Source: Clytia hemisphaerica (lineage: Eukaryota; Cnidaria; Hydrozoa; Leptothecata; Clytiidae). From it: a stretch of 64,000 nucleotides of DNA. The position numbers and the translations under genes were made by a program. The notes beneath the pieces were generated by a model that worked only from the letters and a program-made list of their open reading frames with translations, ran no database searches and was not told where the DNA came from. Below, piece after piece: positions 1 through 14,800 of this stretch. Numbering within the stretch: the first letter of the stretch is position 1; each line of letters begins with the position of its first letter. The DNA lies in contig CACVBU010001120.1 in NCBI GenBank assembly GCA_902728285.1, positions 930,001-994,000 on the forward strand, given 5' to 3'.

Positions 1-69
1 AAAAAAGTAGAACTTCCTTCAACTTTTTTTTTGTTCGCGCCTTTATCAATTCTTCTTTTTTTCGTTAAG

Positions 70-3000
70 CATGTGATCCTGGACAATTCTGTGGTGAAAC
101 CGGTCTATCTGCAACCTCTGGTGATTGCCAAGAAGGACATTACTGTACATTGAACGCTGAACAACAGAATCCATCTGATGGTACAACTGGTAACGTCTGT
201 CTGATTGGTCACTACTGTCCGAAAGCGTCCGAAGCACCACGACCATGTGCGAACGGAACCTTCATGAACCACACTGGTAAGTCATAAGTTAGACTTAGTC
301 TATTCCTTTCACTTTGCGACTTTTTCGAAAATTTGGAGCCCAAGTTTTCGGGCTCCAAACATTCGATTCTCTGACGTCACTTTAAAACTTTCGAAGCTCC
401 TGCAGTAGGAAAAATCGAATTTGCGTTAAAACACTTGAAAGACTTTCTATTTTTCGAAAATCGTCAAAGTGGAACTCACTGAGAAACGTAGTGATAAATC
501 CCAGTTTTTGGCGAGAAACACTCTCCATCACAAGTTAGACTTAAATTGAAATTGTGGCTACGCTAAAATTCAAGAAGTAGATTTAAAAGGATTAATCGTC
601 TAGGCTAAAAGGCACATAACAATTATGTCTTTCTCGCGGATAGTTAAGCTATTGAGAGTACTATATTTAAATTTATTTTCTTAAAAAGTTTAAACAACCT
701 TCCAAAAAAATTTTCTTACAGGAGCTGCTTCTTGCTACTCCTGTCCAGAAGGTTTCATGTGTACGCGACAAATCACCGCTGACCCTTGTCGTCAAGGATA
801 CTATTGTCCTGTAGGGACTGGGTACGATATTCAAGCGTGCCCTGTTGGAACGTATGGTGCAAGAGAAGGATTGAAATTAGAAAGTGAATGCTCCAATTGT
901 ACAGGTAGATTGGTTTGTTTTGTTTCCTACACTCATTTTGCTTTGGTGGTTGGTTAGGATGCTTAACCTATGAAGACGGGGGTAATAGTTTACACGGTGT
1001 CAACCCTCCCTGTTGTGTTGTTCTTTAGGCTAAAACTGATATTCCGTCATCATTATGTTACCGAGTTTATATATGTGACGGAGACAGTAAGGATTAATTT
1101 TCTACACCCTGACTGACTGAGGATGACGGTAAATTATGTAGTACTTTTACCGCCATCGATTTTACAGGTCAGAACTGCGGGTTATTTCAAATCGCTTTAG
1201 CCACGGTTCAAGTGGTTCCTCAAAAATGCAAATACATAAAATCGCTGTTTTTCAAACTTTCTAGGTGGTTCTTATTGTAACAGCCCTGGGTTACCAGAAC
1301 CAACATCTCAATGTGACCCTGGGTTCTGGTGTCAAATCGGTGTCAGCATGAGTTCGCCCTCAGGTATTGGACACACTGGCATTGGAGGAAACTGTTTCCG
1401 TGGTCACGAGTGTCCGAGAGGAACAACTTATCCGTTGGCTTGCAAGAATGGCTTTTACGCAGGAGCAGAAGGCATGGAGAAATGTCTGGAGTGTCCTGAA
1501 GGTCTTTTTTATTTTACTTTTCTTAATTATTTGGCTTGATTGAGCATTTTCGGTGGTTCCTATACAGTCCTTCTTGTACAAGAACGTTTTTGTTAAATTA
1601 GATTTTTCCCAAATAAACACTAAAAGAATACACTCAAATTATGCCTCCTGTTAAACAATTTTCTGTACATTATTTTTTAGGAAAATATTGCAACGGAACA
1701 ACCATCAATCCTGAACCATGCCCCATGGGTCATTACTGTCCTAACGGAACAGAATATTCCACTCAATACAAATGTCCACCCGGCACGTACAACAACAAAA
1801 CAGAACAAAGCAGTGATGCTACATGCTCGATGTGTCCACCGAGTTATTACTGTGAAGGTTACGGAAACATCATTCCCAACGATCTTTGTGATGCTGGATT
1901 CTTTTGTAGAGGGGGCGCCGAATCCTCACGCCCTGGTGATATTGGGGCGTTAGAGGCATCGAATAGTGGATCACCATCAGATACGTGTTACAAGGCTCAT
2001 GATTGTGTTTGTCAGCAACAAAATACAACGAAAGGTATGAAATAGTTTTTGCTATTCATGTGGCTTAATATGACGATCCAAATTAGATGACAATGACATA
2101 CCGTATTACTTCGAATAAACGCCTCCTGAAATAAACGCCCCTCTTAAAAAATAATTAACGCCCGGGGTGTTTATTCGAAGTAATACGGTAACCATAAACT
2201 TAATAAACCACCTCTTTTGAATATTATTTCAGGTGACATATGTCCCGCTGGCCACTACTGTCCGCGCGGTTCAAGCGAACCTACCGCGTGTCCGCCTGGA
2301 AAATATTGCGCACATGCTGGCCTTGAAAACCCCACACGAAATTGCTCAGCTGGTTATTACTGCTCTGGTTCATCGACCATCCCTAATCAACATATCTGTC
2401 CGTCCGGTAGTTACTGTCCGGAAGGGACCGGCGTTCCACCGTTGTGTCCTGCGGGTACGTTCGCTAACGGAACAGGCAACCAAGAGTCGAAAGATTGTTT
2501 GAATTGTACGGCTGGTTTCTTTTGTGAAACTGAAGGTCTTTCCCGAGAGACGGGCAAGTGTAGTGCAAGGTCAGTGTATTTCTTAATTTCTAATTTCGGC
2601 TGAATATCTTTTTACCATTTTCAACCAGTCAAATGGCATGAAAATATCGATAAAAACATGAAGTTGATAATCGAACATTTTTCAAAATAAATGTGCTTGG
2701 AATAGACAGATATTGAAAATATTTACTATTTCTCAACTATTCCATTTTAGATTTTACTGTCCGCCCGGTCAATCGTCAGCAACACCTTCCGAATATCTTT
2801 GTTTGCCCGGTCACTATTGCCCGTTGGGTTCTGAATATCCGGTACAGTGTGAAAACGGAACGTATCAATCATCATCTGGTCAAGAAACTTGTCTCCAATG
2901 TCCTGAAGGCTTTTATTGCGACCCGGCCGAAGATCCATCAGTTGTTAATCCAAAGTTATGTCCCGAAGGTCATTACTGTCCACCAGGAACTTCGTATAAG

Positions 3001-6000
3001 AAATCGTTCCCCTGTCCGGCTGGTTATTTCGGTCCGGAAGTAGGATACAAGAACAGCTCACAATGTCGACCCTGCCTACCCGGATCATATTGTGCTGTTC
3101 CGGGTTTGAAGAACGTTACGGGTCCGTGTTATGCTGGACATTATTGTTACGGAGAAGCTAAAGAACCTTCGCCTTTCGAGCAAAACCCCGTGACCGGATG
3201 GACTTTCGATTTCCATAATGATCTCTGTCCCAAAGGATATTTCTGTACAAATGGTACTTCCGTACCTGAGCCATGTCCGATGGGACGATATTCCGGACAG
3301 TCTGGGTTGAAAGAAGAAAGTGAATGCCAATTATGTCCACCTGGAAAATTTTGTAGTGTAAGTGGAGCCGAAGAGTTGAAGAACCCACCGAATTGTTCGG
3401 CTGGTTATGTGTGTTTGGGTGGCGCTTTCACCGGAACACCAGCTGGTGGAACGACTGGATATATTTGTCCTAAAGGATTCTACTGTCCAGAAGGTCCGTC
3501 TAATTTTTTAATATCATTTTGAATTTTTCTTTTACTGCTTTATCTCCAGCCGAAAGTGAAATTGTTCTTGGGACACATGTAATAATCTTTTTACATTAGT
3601 TGCTCTACTCTTTGATGTGTTATTCTTCGGATGCTGGTAGAATATAAGTTTCAACTGCAGTCGAGGGTGATCCGAAGGTTCCATTTTCCTTAGCAACTGT
3701 GTAACCGAAGATAGGGGACAGCGCCACTTCTTTTCACGATTTCTCCACTTACTTTTGGTCATTTTTTGTTCTTAGCTATGACTCCGTAGCCACATACTTT
3801 ATCTTTGTGCGACGCTAAAATGAAATATTGTAAAAATGAACCTGCTAAAATGTGAACACTTTTATTTAATCAAGATGATACCTTTTTCTTTCATAGGGAG
3901 CAATATTGAGTTGAGTTGTGTGCCAGGGACATACCAAGCTAACCAAGGACAAGGTCAATGCACCGATTGTGATGTCGGTAAAATGTGTCCAGATTACAAC
4001 ATGACCGCACCTATCGATTGCAAGAAAGGTTACTACTGTCCCGGTGGTGTGGCTCAATCATGTCCACCAGGTACTTTCAATAACCGGTCCGGTCTCAGTG
4101 AAGAAGGAGCGTGCAGTGACTGCACACCGGGTATGTACTGTCCTGGATACGGCAACCAACAACCATTCGGTTTATGCGAGGAAGGATATTTCTGTCAAGG
4201 TGGCGCCTCATCGAAAGTTCCAAACGCAAGCAATCCAAGATATCCACTCAATGGCCCGTGCCCAACTGGACATTACTGCCCCGACGGTACTCCAACACCG
4301 GTTGGTTGTCCTCGAGGACGTTTCCGTAACATCACAGGTGCTCGAAACAGTCTTGATTGCTTTGAATGTACACCAGGGTCGTATTGTGAAACACCAGGGT
4401 TGACTTCACCAACAGATCTCTGCTTAGAAGGATGGTACTGTCCAAGTAATCATTTGACCAAGGTTCCAACACCGGAAAATTTCACTTGTTTTGCCGGACA
4501 CTATTGTCCGAATGGAACTGCATGGCCCATCGAATGTGATACAGGTTGGTAAATTCTTACAACAGAGGTTTTGACAATTCTTCTTTCTGATGTTTTTTTA
4601 CAAGCTGAGTAATTTTAATAGGATTTAAAAGATCCAAAATCTTTGTTGCAATCGTGGAGAGATGAACAAGGGTGTAAGTTGTCAGCGTCATGTTGTAGAC
4701 CGGTAGACCCCCGTGTAAACAGTTGAAAAGCTGCTTAAAATGCTAGACCACTGGGCTATTCAACTAAAATAGCGACTGTATCCTACTCTTGAACGTTCTC
4801 CACAAGAACGTTCATTATCACCGTTCGAATTTGGGTAGATAGAACAGGCAGGCTTTACGGGAAACATTGTGTTTCTTTTTTTTTTTTGGATTTAGGAATA
4901 TTTCACATAAGTGTTTCATGGCTAACGTGAAAAGTGATGGTTTTTCTTTTTACCCTTTGACTTTCAACTTCTTTTGCAGGTACTTACCAACCAAGTCGCG
5001 GTCGGGCTACATGTAGAGACTGTCCAGCAGGTTACTATTGTACAAGCAAAGTGGAAAACCTGGAAAAATGTCCACCCAAACATTACTGTCCTGCAAGAAC
5101 GGAAATTCCCATCATTTGTCCGAATGGAACCTTTACCAATGATACGGCTTATGGATTGGAGCGAGCGGAAGATTGCAGACCGTGCCCTTCAGGATCCTAC
5201 TGTAAATCAGGTAATGAAGAAATGTGATCACACCTGTATGTTGAAGTTTACTTTAAAACCTTCTTGCTTAAATAACTCGCTTGAGTGGAGTTTCTATGAT
5301 CCAGACTCTATCACTCAAGAGTTTGAATTACTTGAACTCATTGAAATTGTAAAATTACAATGTTTGGGTTCTAGGGGCAAATGTGTTACAAAATGATCGA
5401 ATCCGACAAACTTTTCACGTCCAAAAAGCGTAACTGGTTAAAAGCCAAATAAAATATTTTATTTCAAGTATTTTATGTAAGGCTTACGGCTTTTGAAACT
5501 GAAAAGCAAGGGTTAAAGATATTCTAATTACGTATTATATTTCTCAATCTAACAGGTTCTGTGGTAGGTGTTTGTGTAGCTGGATACTGGTGTCAAGCAG
5601 GAAGTCCCTCTCCTTCACCCAACCTCACAACCAACGCTGTCACACAAGCAGGTCCCTGTCCACCAGGCTTTTACTGTTCACATCACACCATCGAGCCCAC
5701 ACCCTGTCCGAATGCCACCTTCAAGAATTATTACGGTGGCAAAGGGAACGTGGAAGATTGTTTGCCATGCCCCGCTGGCCAACAGTGTTTCGAAGGTAGG
5801 TGTCACTTTCTTTGCTTTGTTTTTTATCTTAACAAAGGTCAATTAAGGTTTCTAACGGTTCTTCAAATGACCTTACCCCCTTCCATGTTCTATAGAAAAT
5901 TTTCCTCATCTTTACCAGCTTGGTTTTAAACTTGTTTTGAAATCAGGCACGACGCAACGGGTACGACAGGTGCAGCGGCCGCCGTATCAGATTTTCACAA

Positions 6001-8834
6001 ATTTTCCTCTTCGCCTGTAAAATCGCTGAAGTTTCCTCATTCGCCGTACATGATTTAAAAAGCTTCCGTCGTGCCTGTTAAAATCCCAAGGGACCATATG
6101 ATTAAAAAATACAAAAACACAAACTTTTTTGGCATCAATGGTGTTCTTTCTAGACTGATTCAATTGTATTCAATTTATATTATTTTGTTTGCTACAGGTG
6201 ATCCAAGAGTTCACCCATGTCCTGTGGGCCATTATTGCGTCGAAGGATATCGTCCACAACCTTGTCCTCGATTGACTTATCGAGACTTGTTTTGGGGAAA
6301 GAATGAATCAGATTGCTTCGCTTGCCCAGCTGGTTTCTGGTGTAACAAAGAAGGCATATCCAATTATACAACCAGTCCGTGTCCAGTTGGGAAATACTGT
6401 CCTGAAGGTCAAGAACCGGTATGGTGTCCGGCCGGACGCAGACGTATCCTCCCGCAAGCGGCCAACCCCGAACAATGTGAACCATGTCCGGCAGGCTTTT
6501 ATTGTCCGTTTGGTTCGTCCAATTACAGCGGAATACCGTGTTCGCCCGGTACTTATTGCAAGAATAATCTTACAGACGGTGCAGCCAGTGAGAAACAGTG
6601 TCCGGGAGGTTATTACTGTCCGGCGCAAACTGGTGACCCTTACATCTGTCCAGGTAGGTGGTTTGTTTCATCAAGAAATACTTCGAATTCTTGAGAATGA
6701 TAAAGCTTTTCTTGAAATGGTTTTGAATGATATCGAATTATCGTGAGACAACGAAATTGGAAAATGTTTCGATATTTTTCTTCTTCTTTTTTCTTTGCCT
6801 ACTTAGTCTGGAATGTATAGCTATAAAGTTAACTTTATTTTTCCTTTGTTTCTTTCGATAAGGAAACTGCTTTAAAACAAAAAAACTATTTTTCCCTACA
6901 GCTGGTTACTATTGCGAGAATGGAACGTCAGTGCCCGCACGTTGTGAATATCCCTACTACTGTCCGGAAGGTAGCTCCTACCAACGAATCTGTCCGCTTG
7001 GTTACAAAGCCACAACCATCAATGGTAACCGAACAACCGCTGACGAAGCGTGTCTCATATGTGCCGCTGGTTACTATGGCAACGACCGGCTCCGCTTGAA
7101 TTGCACCATATGTCCGGCGGGTTATTTCTGTCCGCAAGGAACGAAAGATCCGCATGAAAATGAATGTCCGGTCGGTCATTATTGTCCGGAAGGAGTTGAA
7201 AAACCTGTAAGTTAGTTGTATTGGATGGATACTGATGGTAATACAGTTGAGTTTCCATAACTCGAACACGCACGGGGAAGATAAATCTGTTCGAACTAAG
7301 GAAAGTTAAGGTTTATGTATAAGGCATTGTTAACTTGAGTGCGACGAGAAAGCTTGTTCGATTTAAGGAGACATTTGAGTAATAGAGGTTCGAGTTAAAG
7401 AGACTCCAGTGTACTTCTTATTGTGTTTTCAGATGTTTGTTTCCAGTGATATCGGATAACAGGTTCCTTACCGTACGGTCTCAAAAAAAAGAAGAGCATG
7501 ACGTGTTGCAGAGGGGATATAGTTCTTCTGATTAATGAAACATGTCCTTTTCATAACAGCATTAATTTTTGATAAAATCTTAACTACAGTTGACACTCTC
7601 TAATCCAGCGTTCTTCTATTCGATATGTTCCATTATCCGATAATATTTAAACTCACCGTCAACGAGAAACTATTAAACGACACTGTACTATTCGATACGT
7701 TCCCTTATTTGATGAAAATTGAATAAGAGAGCGTCGACTATACCACCCAAATGATAATGAACGGGCTACCATTGAGATTCCGGTTAATTCACTTTTTCAT
7801 CTTTCCATAGATCCCATGTGAAACTGGTATGTTCGGTAATTTAACCAAAGCCTCCGAATCACGTGATTGTTACCCATGCCCCACAGACACCTTCAGCAGT
7901 CAACCAGGATCGCGCGCGTGTCGACCGTGTGGTAGCAGTGCGTACGCTAATGGTCGCGCGGCCAAATGTGATTGTTTGGGTTTGAATCGTATGTTTTCGT
8001 TGAGTGATGGTTCATGTTATTGCAAGAGTGGATATATTTATTATGATGATGTTGATGTGAAGAAAGAAGAAGGGAATAGTGACAAAGATTGCCAACTCAT
8101 CGTAAGTTCTCCACCTCTAATTAGAAAATCAGTAACCAACTTGCCTTGCGTCTAATTCAAAGCTCTATTTTTGGAACCAAAGCCAATTCAAATTCCCAAA
8201 TACCTTATCGCCCCTTTTTACACCGGCCCTTATTGGCGTTACTTTTTGGCTCGTGGCGTTATAAGGGCCGTCATAAAAAGGTCCAAGATTTTGCAAGATT
8301 TTAACCTAAAAGCGGCGTTAATTCTTTATCATTATTTCTCAATTTAAAGGATTTTAGGTATGATTCGAAGACGAAAACTATCCATTGTTTTACTCCATAT
8401 TTAAAACTTCAGTTAAATATTTAATATATTTTAATGAATTTTCAACAGTTTACTACTGAGAAATGACATTTGAATGCGAACTTTAGCCATTTTTACAATT
8501 TTTGGCGTTATTAACGGCCCAAAATTAGGCTGTGGCGTAATAAGGGCCGGTGTCAAATTAGGACCGACGTAAAAAGGGCCGATAAGTTATATAAAAGGTA
8601 TCGACCAATGCTGTTATCCTTTATTTACTTATTCTTAGCCCCACTTAACTATAGCTAAGTTATTGGTAAACACAAGAAATTTTCTGTCTTATTCGCAGGT
8701 GTCGCCCATATGTGGTAGTGATGAGACATTGGACGCAAGTTCACGAAAGTGTATCAACCCGAATAACTTGCCTTCAGATTATTGTGAACCTTTGTGTGGA
8801 GATGCAGGTGGAACTTTTGACGTCGACAGAAAAG
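70..8834 (+). CDS. Exons 1-13: extracellular cysteine-rich repeat array
   Basis: About 1,450 residues are built from dozens of modules of the form C-P-x-G-x-Y-C-P-x-G followed by C-P-x-G-x-(Y/F), with a second pair spelled C-x-x-C-P-x-G-x-(Y/F)-C. This is the ephrin-receptor-like / GCC2-GCC3 cysteine pattern. Many N-x-T/S sequons (for example NGT and NCS) suggest heavy N-glycosylation. Exons 1-10 mostly start and end in phase 1, the symmetric arrangement typical of shuffled extracellular modules; exon 5 ends in phase 2, exons 11 and 12 end in phase 0, and exon 13 ends in phase 1. Exon 12 (7811-8101) loses the repeat rhythm and exon 13 ends with a C-x-x-x-C-G-D-A-G-G segment that leads into exon 14. 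No stop or frameshift is seen in any of these exons. Confidence 0.88.
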
Positions 8835-11800
8835 GTACGTTTGTACAAGTCCGTGACAAAAAATAATATTTCCTCTTTACAGTGTTCAAACTTTTTCAGT
8901 ATGAGATGGATTCCCATCTTAACGAGGTGCAAAACGAGGCGTTTCCGTCTCCAAATTCAACAAAATTCAGCAGAACTTGAATAATCTGGCCGGATTTGTT
9001 GTTCAAAGCCCATTTCCGTCTGTGATGAAAACTTTATTTGGACCATTGCGTCTTTAAGCTTCATCATAAGCTGTTTTATCGAGTTATCAATGAAAGTCCG
9101 AAGTTAGTATCATAGTGAAAGATTCTGCACGCAGAGATGTTAACTGTCAACAAATACGCTTCGAAGTCGTTACTGATTAAGTTCAAACATAAGTGTCAAT
9201 AAATCGATCACACGCTGATCATTTGTTGTAAATGATAACCATTAATTCAAAATTTCATATTTTGAAACCCTTAATAATTTGTGCTAGTCCTCTCTCTAAA
9301 TTTCTTTTAGACCCAGCGGGCACACGACGTTGTTTCAACGTTCATCTAACGTTATATGGATGTTGTGAACGTTAGATAAACGTCAAAAAAACGTTGTGTG
9401 CCAGCTGGGGAAGCTTTTTATTGTACTCCCCTTCTTCATAACAAACAGGTTGCATTTGTAACAAATACCAAAGTGCTTTGAAAATTTAATCCTCTGTATA
9501 ATTCCTTTTAAAAGTTTATTGATTCGCTCCTCTCATAACAAACAGGTTGCATTTGTAACAAATACCAAAGTGCTTTGGAAATTTAATCCTCTGTATAATT
9601 CCTTTTAAAGTTTATTGATTCGCTCCTCTCATAACAAACAGGTTGCATTTGTAACAAATACCAAAGTGCTTTGAAAATTTAATCCTCTGTATAATTCCTT
9701 TTAAAAGTTTATTGATTCGCTCCTCTCATAACAAACAGGTTGCATTTGTAACAAATACCAAAGTGCTTTGGAAATTTAATCCTCTGTATAATTCCTTTTA
9801 AAAGTTTATTGATTCGCTCCTCTCATAACAAACAGGTTGCATTTGTAACAAATACCAAAGTGCTTTGAAATTTAATCCTCTGTATAATTCCTTTTAAAAG
9901 TTTATTGATTCGCTCCTCTCATAACAAACAGGTTGCATTTGTAACAAATACCAAAGTGCTTTGGAAATTTAATCCTCTGTATAATTCCTTTTAAAAGTTT
10001 ATTGATTCGCTCCTCTCATAACAAACAGGTTGCATTTGTAAAAAATACCAAGTGCTTTGAAAATTTAATCCTCTGTATAATTCCTTTTAAAAGTTTATTG
10101 ATTCGCTCCTCTCATAACAAACAGGTTGCATTTGTAACAAATACCAAAGTGCTTTGGAAATTTAATCCTCTGTATAATTCCTTTTAAAAGTTTATTAATT
10201 CTCTCCTCTCGTAACAAACAGGTTGCATTTGTAACAAATACCAAAGTGCTTTGGAAATTTAATCCTCTGTATAATTCCTTTTAAAAGTTTATTAATTCGC
10301 TCCTCTCATAACGAACAGGTTGCATTTGTAACCAATACAAAAGTGCTTTGGAAATTTGTAACGGAACATGCGCAAAAACGGCAATTCAAACATCCATCAC
10401 GCAGGACGACAACGGAAGACAAACACTAACTATGACAATCAATGGAGTCACAACTATCATCCCCATACAACATAATTACGGCTTGAATGATTTCGATCGT
10501 ACCAAACGACATTTGGAATTGGTTACCATGACTGATGATGGTTCCTATGGTTTCATTGCCACGAAAACTGATCAACTCACAACGTAGGTTATTTTAACGA
10601 CTGTGATTTTTTTGTAAAAACATGGGACTCGGTTTTTGCAAACACTTGAAAAAAGAACAATTGAAGCCTCAGATTTCATTTGTTGTTCTTGTTTAGAACA
10701 ATTTAAGAACAGTAAGCGTGAAATATGAAGAATGAGAATATCAGAGTCCCAACTTAAAACTTCTAATTCTCTTTAAACAAAGTACAAAGGCAATCCTTTT
10801 CTCTTTTAGATTGCTAAACAACCCGACGCAACCAATTAACAACAACACATCAAGCCGTCGACGTCGTGCCGTTGTCACATCAACATCACCCATCGCAACG
10901 CAAGGTATTCGTTCGCCCGTCATCTGCGTGAGTATCGGAGAAGCAGTCATGTGGCAGGTCAACATTAAAACCAACCGTTCACTATCCAACTATCCACAAT
11001 ATCGCAAAAATCATCTCTACAATACTAACCCGAACTTCGATTACGGGAAATTCCGTGAGTTAGACACTCTAGTCCGTACTACGGACCTCGAAATAGCGAC
11101 GTTCGCCAACGTCTTTGGAGAAGCCGGTACGTTCGTCTTTTACGACAAAGCCAATGTTCAACGGGAGACTATTGTCACGGTACCGGAGATAGGATCGAGT
11201 TGTCCAGGAACTTCAAAGATTGTTCCTCCTATGCCCGAAATGTTCAGCTTGTTCAAGATTGGCCCACAAAAGGTATTTATTTCAAAATTGTGGAACCTAT
11301 TCTCTCTTCTTTTAGTGTGAAAAGTTCTCCTGCCACAGACATTTCTGTTCTAAATTCGACAAAGGGTTAATTTTTTTTTGTGAGGAAAATTTGCTTTTAC
11401 CGCTGATTTTTATGACATTGCATTGTAACTTGTCGTAATTCTTTCATCTTTGACGTTAGAATCTTCCTCAAGATGTTCTTTATATTTTAGGTGCGTAATT
11501 TTGAACCACGTTGGGATGTGATATGGTCTGTCATCGCATTGATGTTAGTTTGTGTGGTGGTCTTGGTCATTCTGGCCGTTCTGTGGCGTCCCAGAGCCAT
11601 GGGTAAGTACAACTGATTTCTATTCTAAATCTTTCCTCAATTTTCAAATTCACTTTAAAGAAGTTCTCTACTACCTTTCGACTTTGTTCCAGAATTGAAT
11701 TGTTTGCGCATATTTTGACATAATTTTACTTGAGGCTTTTTTAACACAAAAATATTTCAAATGTCAGTGATTTTTATAGTTTTAAAGTAAAAAATGATTT

Positions 11801-14800
11801 AAAGTCGATTTTCTCAAAACAACAAAAATGGATTATTTTGATGCCATGATCTATCCTCTGTTCCAATATCAAACCATTTATAATGATTTTAGGCATCTAC
11901 CCCATAAGCGTGCTGCGACCAAAATACAAGAACTTAGGTGCTCCTGTTCCGGTGATCCCCATACCCGGTGTTCACGATAATCCGGATGCACGCCCTGATG
12001 CGGAATCCTTGACATACGGAAGCATCGAACCATTCGCGTTGAGTGCAGGTACCAACAATAACGGACTTTTAGAACATTTCAACGTTCGAACATTGTACGA
12101 TAAACTTGAAGATCAAACACTTCACATTTCATCACAATTGGCGCGTCATCAATCCGATTTGCGTGGATTTTACGACCGAATCAGTCAGCAAACTGAAGGC
12201 TTGAAAGACATGCTGGATAAACTAGATGTGTCCAAGTTGGCACAGGCTACTCAAATGGCAGCTATGCAGGGAAGTGGTGATGGAAAAGTTGGCCTTCATG
12301 ACGAAAATGATGAACAGAGAGGTGAGCACAGATATCTTTTATAAAACACTAGATAGAGCTTCAACTACTGTGGCTTGAAAAAGACAATGTAGCTCTAGTG
12401 CTGTATATAAGATATCTGAGGAGGTGAGGGTTATAGTAGAATTGATGGTTCTAATTATTCTTTTCCCGAAAAAAAAACACCGACATATTCAACCCAGACA
12501 TGCGATTATTATCTCTTTGAAGAATTTAAAAAAAATCATGACGATAGAAAAGGAAATGACGAAAGCTTTTTGCAGCCATGGATTTTCAGCGCAGAACCTA
12601 CTGTCCAGTAATGGGATACTTTTACTAACTAACATTATTAACATTTTTTCAAACTAGGTGAAGTAATTATATAATAGAATGACATTTTATCGGTAAAAGT
12701 TTGACAACCGTCGCAAAGTGCGCATATCGTGCCTTTTTACATTACTTTTTGATACATTTCGGAAAATAGATTTAGATTATAATAAAGGTTAATAGAGACG
12801 ATCTCTTCTACAATTGATCAATCAACATCTTCATCATAGACCAACAATCGAAGGCGGTGGACACAGGTAACATGAGTTACGCTTTGACAGGTGGCTCAGC
12901 TGCTCGAGAAGCAGAATTACAAAAGACATTACAATCTTTGTTGAGCAGATACAATGGTGCGTTGATGCCGAACTCGCAAATCATCCCTGGTACAATCAAC
13001 ACAGGTGAGTGAACCAATTTTATTTGCCATTGTTGTTATTTGGTAGAAAATCAGATTTTTAATACTGGTCTCCAAATGTTTTGTTTTGTCAGAAGTTGAA
13101 TCTAAAAATATGGTCATTCGAATGACGTCGTTTGTTGGCATCTACGAAGTAGAATTTACATAATCTAGAAAAACTGGTATTCGAACATGCTTTTTTAACT
13201 TGAGAAGCCAAATAAAGTTTATGATAAATAATAAGCTTTAAAACCAGGGGGTCGGTACTAAAATCTAAGACACATATGAGTACTAAAAGGATTTTTGACG
13301 ATTTTTGACCTACCACACCGATTTCTTGAAAAAGGTTTTCTTAAATTTCTTGAAGACCCCACCTAATTTGGGATTTTAGTACACATGGTACTAAAATGCT
13401 TTAAGCCACCACCACGTCACTAAAGGTCATGATGTCTGAAATTTTAGTACCGATCCCCCCTGTTAAAACATATGTTTTCTTACCAACAGGACAAGCTGCT
13501 AATTGGACCGGTCTTCCCAACCAGCAAACAGCGGAAATGGGTGGCGGAAAAGCCGGTGGTCCGGTTCCCATCTCAATGCAACAAAGCTCTTGGATGGGTG
13601 CCAATGCACAATCAGCGGAACTTGGAATGACCGGAACACTTCAACCAGGAATGTCTGGAACAGGAATTAACCCAATTTTCGGACAAGCAGGAATGGTCCC
13701 TACAGCACATGCTCAAGGTGGTGTTGCAATGGGCGGAGAACTGGGACCTGGTATCACGTACCAAGCTGGCGATTTTGGATCGGTGTTGCGTGTGATGAAC
13801 GCTGAGAGAATGCAAATTGAAGGAGAGTTGAGAGAGACGGAAGACCAAGCTATGAAGGATCTCTCACAAAGACAGGTATGTTGGAATGGATTTTTGGACC
13901 TACCCCGGTGGGGCGGAGGTCCTATAAATTAACCCGTGTTCGTTAGTTAGTTCGTTCGTTAGTTACCAACTTTTCTCGAGATTGGCTCATTCAATTTTTC
14001 TGATTTTTTGCACAAAGGTGCATTACTATAAACCCTCGAATGTGACGGAGCCCGATTTTCGAAAAAAAAATTTTTCCGGCCGGTAGAACCGGAAATGTCC
14101 CGAAAAAAGCGGTTTTTTGAGATTTTCTCGAGATTTTATCATTAGTTTTTTGCGATTTTTTGCACATAGATGCACATTAGTACTGCCGAAAAGGTGTCGA
14201 AAACCGTTTGCCGAAAAAAAATTTTTTCCGGTCTGTAGAACCGGAAATGTGCCGGAAATCGTCGTTTTTTTCACATTTCCGTCACATTTTTTCAACTTAT
14301 TTAATTGTTTCTTTACAGAAAAATGTTCTTTATGATGATGCCCAAAACTTAGCATTGTTTGATTTCCAAGAAAATCATCCTTTGAATCCGGAACTCCTTA
14401 AAAATCGCCGGAACAGGCGAAAACCGGCGTAAAAAAACGGTTTTCCTTCATTTTTTCAACTTATACTCGACAGATTTTCATGATTTTTTGCACAATGATG
14501 TAAAATGGCAATGCCCAAAAAAATGTGACAGAGCCCAATTTTCGAAAAAAAAAATTTTTCCGGCCGGTAGAACCGGAAATGTCCCGAAAAAAGCGGTTTT
14601 TTGAGATTTTCTCGAGATTTTATCATTAGTTTTTTGCGATTTTTTGCACATAGATGCACATTAGTACTGCCGAAAGGTGTCGAAAACCGTTTGCCGAAAA
14701 AAAATTTTCCGGTCTGTAGAACCGGAAATGTGCCGGAAATCGTCGTTTTTTCACATTTCCGTCACATTTTTTCAACTTATTTAATTGTTTCTTTACAGAA

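Noticed and set aside
8887..8984. An extra exon after the CAG acceptors at about 8881 and 8899
   Set aside because: No frame there continues the Cys pattern, and exon 13 joins exon 14 directly in phase without it.
10002..10187. Open frame in the 97-bp satellite
   Set aside because: It is made of two repeat units read through by chance; other units of the same array have stops in this frame.
10344..10583. Acceptor AAAAG at 10343 as the start of exon 14
   Set aside because: It would give a phase-2 entry that does not match the phase-1 end of exon 13; the acceptor at 10318 fits and preserves the Cys pattern.
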